A stretch of DNA of 64,000 bases. Origin: Endobugula sp047636495 (GTDB lineage Bacteria > Pseudomonadota > Gammaproteobacteria > Pseudomonadales > Cellvibrionaceae). Shown here piece after piece: positions 54,770 through 63,155 of the stretch. Each line of letters opens with the position of its first letter. The first letter of the stretch is position 1. The notes under the pieces are model-generated. The model was not told the origin of the DNA, did no database searches, and saw only the letters and a list, made by a program, of their open reading frames with translations. Position numbers and translations under genes: made by a program. The DNA lies in NCBI GenBank assembly GCA_047636495.1, contig JBLILH010000008.1, positions 1 to 64,000 of the forward strand, read 5' to 3'.

Positions 54770-56139
54770 GATGATATTCCTCGTGAAGTTAAGGCTTCAA
54801 CCACTCTATCCATGCGTGCACTTCGTGAACCTTTGATTAAAAAAACGGTATTGCTATTCGCCTGTTCCAACGCGATAGCGATCAACTGATCAATATCATT
54901 AAAATGTTGCTTGTCACCGCTAAAAACTAAAGACGCTTTTTTCGATTGTTTGCCGACAGTCAATAAATGATTGATATTTTTTGCAGCGGCATACTCAGCT
55001 ACCTGCCGATGAGCGGCATCACTCTCATCACCCAACTCACCCATATCACCCATGACTAAAACAGTAGTTGCTGTCATAGCCGCCAACACGTCAATAGCCG
55101 CACAAAATGCCATCGGGTTCGCGTTATAACTATCATCAATAACGGTGGCCCCATTGATTGCCGGCAAACATTGCAAACGACCCGCAACTCCACAAAAACT
55201 GTCCAAACCATCAACAATAGACTGATGGCTAATATTCATCGCCTCTGCGCAAGAGGCCGCAGCCAATGCATTAGCTACATTATGTAAACCCAATACGGAT
55301 AGAGAAACAGGTAACACTTTCTCCAGCAACCGTAAATTGAATTGGGCGCAGCCGTTATGCTGCTGTATCTCGTTTGCCGTTATATCGGCAAGTATTTTTT
55401 CTTCGGCCGAGAATGTTATTACTTTTCTATGCGAGCTTTGCGTTAACCATTGTGGCGAATACTTATCAGCTTTATTAATAATAGCGACACCGTCATTAGA
55501 CAGACCGTCGTAAATTTCGCCTTTACCTTTTGCAATATTATCAATTGAACCAAAACCTTCGACATGTGCCGACATCACATTGTTAATCAGCGCAACATCA
55601 GGGCTTGCCATCTGTGTTAAATAATCGATTTCGCCAACAGCACTCGCGCCCATTTCGATAACCGCATAGCGATGCTTTTCTCGTAAAGCCAACAAAGAAA
55701 GTGGTACGCCTATATGGTTATTAAGATTGCCCTTTGTCGCAAATACCCCGTCGGCAACTTCTGCACGCAAAATACTTTCGAGCATACCTTTCACTGTCGT
55801 TTTACCGCTGCTACCAGTGATTGCTACAAGTTGACCCTTAAAGTGGCCGCGCTGCGCGTGTGCAATATGCCCTAGTGCTTTTGTGGTATCGCTAACCACC
55901 CATTGAGGCAGACCACAATCGACAACTTCTTTCTCAACCACTAACGCCTTTGCGCCTTTTGCTTGCGCATCGATAATAAAATCATGCGCATCAAAACGCT
56001 CACCCTTTACGGCAACAAATACATCCCCAGCAACCATTTCTCTGGTATTGATACTCACTGACTGAAAAGACACATCATCATGACAAATATCGCCGCCAAA
56101 CTGCTGAGCTAACACTGAAAACTTAAGAGGAGTAATCAT
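54763..56139 (-). CDS. murF: UDP-MurNAc-tripeptide--D-alanyl-D-alanine ligase MurF
   Basis: Adds D-Ala-D-Ala to complete the pentapeptide. P-loop ITGSSGKTTVKGML, FATKGNLNNHIGVPLSLL, VIEMGASAVGEIDYL and IDDSYNANPMAFCAAIDVL are clear; the C-terminus ends with LIKGSRSARMDRVVEAL. 458 residues. Overlaps murE by four bases and mraY by seven. Confidence 0.97.
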   Translation of the reverse strand: MITPLKFSVLAQQFGGDICHDDVSFQSVSINTREMVAGDVFVAVKGERFDAHDFIIDAQAKGAKALVVEKEVVDCGLPQWVVSDTTKALGHIAHAQRGHFKGQLVAITGSSGKTTVKGMLESILRAEVADGVFATKGNLNNHIGVPLSLLALREKHRYAVIEMGASAVGEIDYLTQMASPDVALINNVMSAHVEGFGSIDNIAKGKGEIYDGLSNDGVAIINKADKYSPQWLTQSSHRKVITFSAEEKILADITANEIQQHNGCAQFNLRLLEKVLPVSLSVLGLHNVANALAAASCAEAMNISHQSIVDGLDSFCGVAGRLQCLPAINGATVIDDSYNANPMAFCAAIDVLAAMTATTVLVMGDMGELGDESDAAHRQVAEYAAAKNINHLLTVGKQSKKASLVFSGDKQHFNDIDQLIAIALEQANSNTVFLIKGSRSARMDRVVEALTSRGISSC

Positions 56140-57746
56140 GCTACTTTCTCCCGTTTTTCGAGTGCTACACGAGCAACCACTTGATCGCTGAAGGGCATTT
56201 TTTGCTGGCCGATGAGCTGATAATTTTCGTGCCCTTTTCCTGCAATAATAATCACGTCGCCTACTTTAGCTTGCGCAATCGCCACCCCAATCGCGGCCTC
56301 ACGATCAGTGATCACCTGCGGAATATTGACAGTAAAACCTTGCATGATATCCCGAATGATTTTATCGGGAGATTCGGTACGCGGGTTATCGTTCGTGACA
56401 ATAATATGTTGCGCATAGCGTTCTGCAATTTTTGCCATTAAGGGACGCTTAGCTTGATCGCGATCACCCCCACAACCCAACACACAATGAATTTCGCCTT
56501 GGGTATATTCGCTAACAGCTTGCAGCACATTATCTAATGCGTCTGGTGTGTGTGCAAAATCAACTATCACCTGCAAACCGACCGCGTTAGGGATAAGCTC
56601 CATGCGTCCTTCCGCAGAAGTAATATACTGAGCCAATGACACTATTCGGGAGAAATCATCTGAGGCGCTATCTTTTTTTAAAAAAACACTGAGTACCGCC
56701 AATAAGTTTGCTAAATTAAATCGACCTATTAATGGAGTAGCTAATGAATAAGTTGACTGACCAACATGTAAATCTGCCAACAACTGTGATCCACCATAAC
56801 GAATATCACTTAAATACAAATCGGCATCTGAATTACTGACGCTATACGTGACAATTGACACTGATTTATCTATTACCTTGATTAAGGAAAATGCAAATTC
56901 ATCATCTAAATTAAGCACCGCTTGCGTTACTGATGACATGGTAAATAACTTGGCTTTTTCCGCACCATAAGCCTCCATATCACCGTGATAGTCTAAATGA
57001 TCGTGACTAAGGTTAGTAAACACAGCGGTATCGATTGCCATGGCGGCAACACGACCTTGCGATAAACCGTGTGATGACACTTCCATCACTATACTGTCGA
57101 CAGCAGTTTTCTCCCCCCCACGTTTATTATTTATTGGCGAGGCTAACTCAGCACAAATTCGCTGCGCACTTACCGCATCGGGCGTTGTCATACCTGTCGA
57201 CACTAAAGATAATGTGCTGCTTGGGATAAGGCTTTCCCCTGGCCGACAAACACCAAAGCCGATCGTTCCTACCACGCCTGCACGCTTGCCATTTAACGCT
57301 GTCAATTGCGCATAAATTTGCGCGCAACTAGTTTTGCCATTAGTACCGGTAATCCCGATAACAGGAATATGACGCGTTGGATGCCCGTAAAAATTACCGG
57401 CTATCTCACTTAAATGGCACGCTAAGTCCCGAATAAAAATAATGGGTGTCGTATCGTAATAATCTACGACAACATCATCACGACTACTCGCATCAATAAC
57501 ATCACACAACACCGCCGACGCACCTTGCTTAACTGCAGCCGCTATATATTTTTCACCGTGTGTATGTACGCCCGGCAACGCAATAAAAACATCACCTACA
57601 TTAATTTTTCGGCTATCTATCAATAAACCACTGACTGTAATATTAACGATATCGTCAGTAACAACAGGCTTCACTTTCTCAAGCTGAACAGGCAACAACT
57701 GGCCCAGCGTAAAAAGCGGAGTTTGTTTGGTATAGACCGCCATCAT
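56136..57746 (-). CDS. murE: UDP-MurNAc-L-Ala-D-Glu--meso-diaminopimelate ligase MurE
   Basis: Adds the third residue of the stem peptide. P-loop GITGTNGKTSCAQIY and the DNPRTESPDKII motif, whose Arg selects diaminopimelate over lysine, are present, with AGKGHENYQLI at the end. 536 residues, longer than the usual 490-500, because of insertions around 195-215 and 320-375. Overlaps ftsI by four bases. Confidence 0.96.
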   Translation of the reverse strand: MMAVYTKQTPLFTLGQLLPVQLEKVKPVVTDDIVNITVSGLLIDSRKINVGDVFIALPGVHTHGEKYIAAAVKQGASAVLCDVIDASSRDDVVVDYYDTTPIIFIRDLACHLSEIAGNFYGHPTRHIPVIGITGTNGKTSCAQIYAQLTALNGKRAGVVGTIGFGVCRPGESLIPSSTLSLVSTGMTTPDAVSAQRICAELASPINNKRGGEKTAVDSIVMEVSSHGLSQGRVAAMAIDTAVFTNLSHDHLDYHGDMEAYGAEKAKLFTMSSVTQAVLNLDDEFAFSLIKVIDKSVSIVTYSVSNSDADLYLSDIRYGGSQLLADLHVGQSTYSLATPLIGRFNLANLLAVLSVFLKKDSASDDFSRIVSLAQYITSAEGRMELIPNAVGLQVIVDFAHTPDALDNVLQAVSEYTQGEIHCVLGCGGDRDQAKRPLMAKIAERYAQHIIVTNDNPRTESPDKIIRDIMQGFTVNIPQVITDREAAIGVAIAQAKVGDVIIIAGKGHENYQLIGQQKMPFSDQVVARVALEKREKVA

Positions 57747-59554
57747 GTTAATGGCTCCGTCAATTCATCTAACTGCGACCCAACGTTAACCACACTAGAT
57801 TTAACAGAATGTTTTGTCGCGTTCGCTGCGCGTTTTTTTTGCGCTTGTTGAATTTTTATTTCATCTGGAGGTATTTGCAATAACTGTAAGCCACGCTCCA
57901 CTACACTGGCAAACACTGGTGCAGCGACTTCACCGCCATAGTATTGCCCACGACTAGGCTCGTTCACCACAACCACTGCAATAATCTTGGGATCATCCGC
58001 CGGTGCAAACCCTGCAAACAATGAGGTATAACGGTTATCTACATAACCACCCTTACCCACCTTGTGGATTGTGCCGGTTTTACCCGCCACGACATAGTTA
58101 TCAATGTTTGCTCGCTTCGCTGTCCCACCTGGCAACACGACCGTCTTCAACATTTCTACGATTTGGTTAGCAATTTTTTTATCAACAACACGCTTAGTCG
58201 ATGGCGCTTCATCTAACTTCAGAATTGATACAGGCTTTTTCATACCATCATCTGCAATCACAGAATATGCCTGAGCCAATTGCAGCGCAGTCAATGTTAA
58301 GCCGTAACCAAAAGCAAAGTTCGCCTGAACAATTGGCTGCCATTTGCTATGATTAGGTAATATACCAACCGACTCACCCGGAAAACCAGTTCCTGTGGTT
58401 TGCCCTAAACCCACACGAAAAAATAGGTCGCGGATATCGGTAGCGTCTAAGTCTAAGCTCAGTTTTGTCAAACCTACTTGACTCGATTTAGTGATGATTT
58501 TTGTTAAATCTATAACGCCGTAGTTAACGGGATCAAGTAATGTTTTTCTGCCTACCCGAACATATCCTGGATGCGTATCTATTGTGGATCCAGGAGAATA
58601 TCGACCTGTTTCGAGAGCAGCCATGATGGTTAACGGCTTCACTGTCGAGCCCGGTTCAAACTGATCTGTGATTGCTCGGTTACGTATTGATTGGGGTCTT
58701 AAACGACTTCTATCATTTGGATTAAATGATGGCTGGTTCACCATTGCCAACACCTCACCCGTTTGGGCATCCAACATAACCATTGAACCTGATTCTGCAC
58801 TGTGGGCCTTCACTGATGCTTTTAGTTCACGGTAAGCTAAGTACTGAAGACGCAAATCAATACTTAAACTAATATCTTGACCTGGTGTAGCAGAATCCAA
58901 TTGAGCAACATCTTTAATGATTCGACCAGAAAGATCTTTAAGTACTTGCTTACGCCCGACACTACCACTCAGCCATTGTTCATAAGCAAGCTCTACCCCT
59001 TCCTGCCCTTTATCATCGACATTAGTAAAACCTACTAAATGCGCTGTCACTTCGCCTGCAGGATAAAATCGCTGATACTCCTGCTTACCATAAACGCCAT
59101 CAATAGATAGTTGCAAAACGCGCTCTGCATCTGTCGGCGCTAACTGACGCTCTAAATACATAAACTCTTTTTTACGATAGCGATGTATTTTATCTGCTAG
59201 TGGCGCATATTTTATACCTAACGCATCGGCAAGCGCATGCCACGTTTCAGGGTGCGCTATTAACTGCTGAGGATTGGCCCACAAAGATATGACTGGCGTA
59301 CTCATCGCCAGTGGTTCGCCATAACGATCAGTAATCACGCCACGATAAGCAGGAATGGTTTCGGTACGTAATGTTCTCGCCAATCCCTGACCCTGCAAAA
59401 ACTTAAAACCTCTTTCACTATTGGGTAGCACTTGCAGCTGAACCAGATGCCAAATAAGCAAGCCTAAAATAACCACCAGCACTGCCGCAACACCATAGAA
59501 ACGCCATTGATAAATCGCGCGCTGACCAGTCGATTTAGTAGAAAACTTATTCAT
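57743..59554 (-). CDS. ftsI: Peptidoglycan D,D-transpeptidase FtsI (PBP3)
   Basis: Cross-links septal peptidoglycan. One transmembrane helix (about 16-37), a pedestal domain, and a transpeptidase domain with the catalytic Ser in GSTVKPLTIM, the second motif as KSSQVGLTKL and KTG in VAGKTGTIHKV. The second motif is Ser-Ser-Gln where E. coli has Ser-Ser-Asn. The C-terminus has an extra tail (about 30 residues) rich in Lys, Ala and Ser. 603 residues. Overlaps ftsL by eight bases and murE by four. Confidence 0.96.
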   Translation of the reverse strand: MNKFSTKSTGQRAIYQWRFYGVAAVLVVILGLLIWHLVQLQVLPNSERGFKFLQGQGLARTLRTETIPAYRGVITDRYGEPLAMSTPVISLWANPQQLIAHPETWHALADALGIKYAPLADKIHRYRKKEFMYLERQLAPTDAERVLQLSIDGVYGKQEYQRFYPAGEVTAHLVGFTNVDDKGQEGVELAYEQWLSGSVGRKQVLKDLSGRIIKDVAQLDSATPGQDISLSIDLRLQYLAYRELKASVKAHSAESGSMVMLDAQTGEVLAMVNQPSFNPNDRSRLRPQSIRNRAITDQFEPGSTVKPLTIMAALETGRYSPGSTIDTHPGYVRVGRKTLLDPVNYGVIDLTKIITKSSQVGLTKLSLDLDATDIRDLFFRVGLGQTTGTGFPGESVGILPNHSKWQPIVQANFAFGYGLTLTALQLAQAYSVIADDGMKKPVSILKLDEAPSTKRVVDKKIANQIVEMLKTVVLPGGTAKRANIDNYVVAGKTGTIHKVGKGGYVDNRYTSLFAGFAPADDPKIIAVVVVNEPSRGQYYGGEVAAPVFASVVERGLQLLQIPPDEIKIQQAQKKRAANATKHSVKSSVVNVGSQLDELTEPLT

Positions 59555-59858
59555 TAGGCACCACCAAAATAAGCTGTTCGCCTGTTGGAATTTCCATCGC
59601 TAACTTTTCAATCGCCACTTTTTCTATTCGCCCGTACGATGCCCAGGCACTTTCTTCCAGCAAATACTTGCCCCACTCTACTTGCAATGCGTCTTGCTCA
59701 CTACGTAATACTTCTAGCGCATTAAACTTATTGCGTGTGTCGTAAGCAGAATAAACAACCGTTAACGCAGAAACCAACATCATCACCCACAGTAGCGCCA
59801 CCCAAACAATTTGCTGGCGAAAGGCTTTTTTCTTCTCTATTCTCGATAAGCTTTTCAT
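59547..59858 (-). CDS. ftsL: Cell division protein FtsL
   Basis: A small bitopic protein of the FtsQBL complex: cytoplasmic basic tail (RIEKKKAFRQQ), a transmembrane helix (VALLWVMMLVSALTVVYSAY) and a periplasmic coiled coil (FNALEVLRSEQDALQVEWGK), then the conserved ESAWASYGRIEKVAIEKLAM end. 103 residues. Lies between rsmH, from which it is separated by 144 bp, and ftsI, which it overlaps. Confidence 0.93.
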   Translation of the reverse strand: MKSLSRIEKKKAFRQQIVWVALLWVMMLVSALTVVYSAYDTRNKFNALEVLRSEQDALQVEWGKYLLEESAWASYGRIEKVAIEKLAMEIPTGEQLILVVPNE

Positions 59859-60002
59859 GATGAGGACTGTTTATAGTTAGATCTTTATAGTTAGCTATTT
59901 ATTGTTGAATTTACCGCTAAATTTACAGTGATGTTATTGACTGCTATGGCAATATTGACGCATAACTTCGGTTGCTGCTAGTACGTTACTTTTGCGCTAT
60001 TT

Positions 60003-60935
60003 TTACGCTATTTTTTCTGCCACACGCATCACTGCACTGCGCGCACGCGGATTAACTGACAGCTCCTGCTCTCCCGCTTTGACTATTTTACCCATACTGC
60101 GCAGTCGCTTATTAAGTTCTTCATCTCGAACAGGCACGCCTATCGGCAAACGATCACCCTGAACTTGCTGCCGAATAAATCGCTTTACACGTCGATCTTC
60201 CAGAGAGTGGAAACTAATCACTACCAACCTGCCTCCCACCGCTAGTGCTGCCAATGCTTGTTCTAAAATCACATCTAAATCAGACAGTTCATTATTAATG
60301 TGGATACGAATTGCTTGAAATGCACGCGTGGCCGGATGCTTACCTTTTTCCCATGCTGGATTCGCCTCGGTAACCACTTTAGATAACTCATGGGTCGTCA
60401 CAAAGGGCTGCTCGTCGCGATATTCAACAATCGCCCTCGCAATGCGTTTAGAATAACGCTCTTCGCCATACTCCTTTAACACCCGCGCGATATCTGTTTG
60501 GCTAGCGCCATTAATCCACTCGGCGGCAGTTTCGCCCCGGGTGCGATCCATTCGCATATCCAGCGGACCATCCTGCATAAAACTGAAACCCCGATTCGCC
60601 TCATCCAACTGGGGCGAAGACACACCTAAATCCAATAGAATTCCGTTGACTTTACCCAACCGATCTATTTCGGTTAACCAATTATTTAACTGGGAAAAGG
60701 AACCATGACGGATACTAAATCGTGCCTCGCTAGCGAACTGTTTTTTCGCTTCCGTAATTGCCTGCTCATCTTTATCTACCGCCATTAAATGTGCTTGTGC
60801 AGACAGCCGAGACAACACTTCTCGACTATGCCCGCCTCGACCAAAGGTGCCGTCTACATAAAAACCATCGGCATCGGTAATGAGTGCATCGACAGACTCG
60901 TGCAAAAGAACACTTTGGTGGCTCGCCTGACTCAT
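60003..60935 (-). CDS. rsmH: 16S rRNA (cytosine(1402)-N4)-methyltransferase RsmH (MraW)
   Basis: Methylates N4 of C1402 in 16S rRNA, the same nucleotide whose ribose RsmI (62261) methylates. HQSVLLHESVDALI, VDGTFGRGGHSREVL (SAM site), GILLDLGVSSPQLDEANRGF and VVISFHSLEDRRVKRFIR are family marks. 310 residues. Directly after mraZ (two bases). Confidence 0.97.
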   Translation of the reverse strand: MSQASHQSVLLHESVDALITDADGFYVDGTFGRGGHSREVLSRLSAQAHLMAVDKDEQAITEAKKQFASEARFSIRHGSFSQLNNWLTEIDRLGKVNGILLDLGVSSPQLDEANRGFSFMQDGPLDMRMDRTRGETAAEWINGASQTDIARVLKEYGEERYSKRIARAIVEYRDEQPFVTTHELSKVVTEANPAWEKGKHPATRAFQAIRIHINNELSDLDVILEQALAALAVGGRLVVISFHSLEDRRVKRFIRQQVQGDRLPIGVPVRDEELNKRLRSMGKIVKAGEQELSVNPRARSAVMRVAEKIA

Positions 60936-60937
60936 CG

Positions 60938-61381
60938 CTATAACGCCAAAGTCTGCATGCCTTCAGGCATGACTTCGTCGTCTATAGGCGAATCAATGTA
61001 ACGAGTGAACTCGTCTTCGCACCATAACTCTAAGCTTTTCCCCTGACCCACAAGCATTAATTTTTTTTCCATTCCAGCGTATTCACGCAACGTCGGTGGC
61101 AATAATACTCGTCCATTAGCATCCAATTCTAAAGGGGATGCATGGCCTATCAATAATAGTTTGGCTCGGCGAGAAACCTTATTAAAACTTGGCAAGGATT
61201 CTATTTTGGGGAGAATCTCCTGCCACTGCGCTTCAGGAAATACATGTAAGCAACGGCTTTCAGTATGCGCAGTCACCACAATACGGCCGCCGCAAACTTC
61301 TTGCAGCAACTCACGCACGCGGGTGGGAATAGCTATTCGCCCCTTCGCGTCCATATTGATTGAATGACTACCTAAAAACAT
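60938..61381 (-). CDS. mraZ: Transcriptional regulator MraZ
   Basis: First gene of the dcw cluster. Two SpoVT/AbrB-like MraZ domains, each with its family motif: HSINMDAKGRIAIPTRVREL and PLELDANGRVLLPPTLREYA. MraZ binds repeats upstream of its own operon; such repeats lie 46-70 bp before its start. 147 residues, normal. Confidence 0.96.
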   Translation of the reverse strand: MFLGSHSINMDAKGRIAIPTRVRELLQEVCGGRIVVTAHTESRCLHVFPEAQWQEILPKIESLPSFNKVSRRAKLLLIGHASPLELDANGRVLLPPTLREYAGMEKKLMLVGQGKSLELWCEDEFTRYIDSPIDDEVMPEGMQTLAL

Positions 61382-61426
61382 ATCTACCCACTAAGCTCCA
61401 CAAAAACACAAGGCCGACCTTAAAAA

Positions 61427-61451
61427 ACCACAATTTTCTACTTTTTCCCAC
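61427..61451 (-). promoter_or_regulatory. Candidate MraZ operator: three repeats at 10-bp spacing
   Basis: On the minus strand GTGGG, GTAGA and GTGGT are spaced exactly ten bases apart (61451-61447, 61441-61437, 61431-61427), with the pattern of MraZ binding repeats (TGGG separated by five to six bases). They begin just after the -10 element of the candidate promoter at 61460-61487, where a bound regulator could block it. The middle repeat is degenerate. Confidence 0.65.
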
Positions 61452-61459
61452 ATTGTCAC

Positions 61460-61487
61460 ACTATATTCTTCCCTGAATCAAAGTCAA
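61460..61487 (-). promoter_or_regulatory. Candidate sigma-70 promoter of the mraZ-dcw operon
   Basis: On the minus strand TTGACT (61487-61482) and TATAGT (61465-61460) are 16 bases apart, close to consensus. The transcript would begin about 70 bp before the mraZ ATG, over the operator repeats. Confidence 0.6.
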
Positions 61488-61742
61488 TAGAAGTTGTCGG
61501 GAAATGAGATGAAAACCCAAGTATTTGTCGCTAAAATGTTGCTAAAAGACGAGACATTGTAGAAAGGGAACAAGCAGGAGAAATAAAGGCAAGACTAAAC
61601 AGTGCAGTACAAGCATATCTTAATGTAGTTTATTAAGAGTCGCCGCACTTGTTTATATAAAGAGAAGGTTTGAGAGGTGAAAAACAGATTGAATTTACTT
61701 TGTGCCCATATATTCTGTTCTTACATATGTTGAAAAAGTAAA

Positions 61743-62157
61743 AATTGGAGTTGGCCTGTAAGCCGGGTTCTGTCGTGGACAATCATTCATCTACGATGCA
61801 TGTCACCATACATCTTTAGCAATCTACCCGGATCCGGCGCGGGTCACGCCCTATACTAATAACAGTAAGTGGATCCCTATTTGATCTTGCTCCGAGTGGG
61901 GTTTACCTAGCCACAAACTGTTACCAGTTGTGCGGTGCGCTCTTACCGCACCATTTCACCCTTACCTGCTTTGGTAAACCAAGCCAGGCGGTTTATTTTC
62001 TGCTGCACTGTCCGTAGGCTCACGCCCCCCAGGCATTACCTGGCACTCTACCCTATGGAGCCCGGACTTTCCTCTTAGTGCCGCCTTAGATAACCAAATT
62101 GAATACACAAAATGAATACCCAAGCAAAACATAAAGCGATTGCCGAGCCAACTCCGG
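61743..62157 (-). ncRNA. rnpB: RNase P RNA (M1 RNA), class A
   Basis: The catalytic RNA of RNase P. On the minus strand the start GGAGTTGGC (P1) pairs with GCCAACTCC at the 3' end. Conserved blocks seen include AGAGGAAAGTCCGGGCTCC, GGGTAGAGTGCCAGGTAA, GTAAGGGTGAAATGGTGCGG and ACAGAACCCGGCTTACAGGC. A length of about 415 nt fits the class. TTGTAA and TTATCT 16 bases apart upstream (62160-62190) may be its promoter. The ends are estimates within a few bases. Confidence 0.93.
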
Positions 62158-62260
62158 AGCGGAAGATAACGGCTACGCAATATTATTACAAGCTTTTTAA
62201 CGGTTCTTTGTTCCTGTTCCTTGTGCTCGCATCGCATCAACCAATGACATTAAGGTTCAT

Positions 62261-63127
62261 CTAAGGCTCTTCATTGCCGCGAACAGACAGCGTCCATTGG
62301 TACAGGTCACGTTTTTTTAACCCCGTGACTTTAGCGGCAATCGTTGATGCCACTTTGACTGACACATGGTCTAACAATATCTGCATTAATTTTTCGGCAT
62401 CTTCGGTAATTAATGGCTGATGATCCACTACTTTTTCAACGCCTTTAACCAGCACAACAAACTCACCCCGCTGTTGATTTCTATCAGACTGAACTTGCTC
62501 TCGTAAGGGTTCAATTTCACCCGAGAGCACGGTTTCGAAGGTCTTCGTTAACTCGCGCGCCAGAACAACATAACGCTGAGCTCCTAGCACGGACTGTAAA
62601 TCATTCAAGCTATCGACAATGCGATGGGGCGACTCGTAAAAAACAACGGTTCGCTGCTCTTTTAGCAACGCACTAAAAACATTGCGCCGAGATATTGATT
62701 TGGCAGGTAAAAAACCCTGAAAGATAAACTCGTTACAAGGAAGACCTGATACCGACAGCGCCGCGATAACCGCACACGCACCAGGAAGAGGGACGACGTT
62801 CACACCCCGACTTCTAGCTAAGCCGACTAACTCATAACCTGGATCGGAAATAAGTGGAGTACCCGCATCAGAAATAAGTGCTACTGACTGACCATCCGCT
62901 AATAGCGTTAAAATCTTCTCCAAACGCTGTTCATTGCTATAGTCGTGGTAAGCGATAAGCCGGGTAGCAATGCCAAAATGTTGTAGTAACTTGGTACTAT
63001 GACGGGTATCCTCAGCTGCAATAACATCAACATTGTGGAGTACCTCTACTGCCCTAGAAGAAATATCCCCGAGATTACCGATAGGGGTAGCAACAACGTA
63101 AAGCACACCCTGCGTTTTATTAGTCAT
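62261..63127 (-). CDS. rsmI: 16S rRNA (cytidine(1402)-2'-O)-methyltransferase RsmI
   Basis: A SAM-dependent methyltransferase acting on the ribose of C1402. Marks: LYVVATPIGNLGDISSRAVEVL, AAEDTRHSTKLLQHF, ISDAGTPLISDPGYELV, and FYESPHRIVDSL. ATG 63127 is chosen; TTG 63133 has somewhat better spacing to AGGA and cannot be excluded. Divergent from the lpoA-like gene, a conserved pairing in gammaproteobacteria. Confidence 0.95.
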   Translation of the reverse strand: MTNKTQGVLYVVATPIGNLGDISSRAVEVLHNVDVIAAEDTRHSTKLLQHFGIATRLIAYHDYSNEQRLEKILTLLADGQSVALISDAGTPLISDPGYELVGLARSRGVNVVPLPGACAVIAALSVSGLPCNEFIFQGFLPAKSISRRNVFSALLKEQRTVVFYESPHRIVDSLNDLQSVLGAQRYVVLARELTKTFETVLSGEIEPLREQVQSDRNQQRGEFVVLVKGVEKVVDHQPLITEDAEKLMQILLDHVSVKVASTIAAKVTGLKKRDLYQWTLSVRGNEEP

Positions 63128-63155
63128 AATCAAAAAAACATCCTAGAGAAGAAAC

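Larger units (their letters stand above)
61382..61742. other. Upstream region of mraZ
   Basis: About 360 bp without genes. It contains the mraZ promoter and operator above; the part from 61490 to 61740 is AT-rich and shows nothing else that I could name. No clear terminator for rnpB was found near 61740. Confidence 0.5.

Noticed and set aside
61962..62240. 92-codon frame on the minus strand
   Set aside because: It lies inside RNase P RNA.
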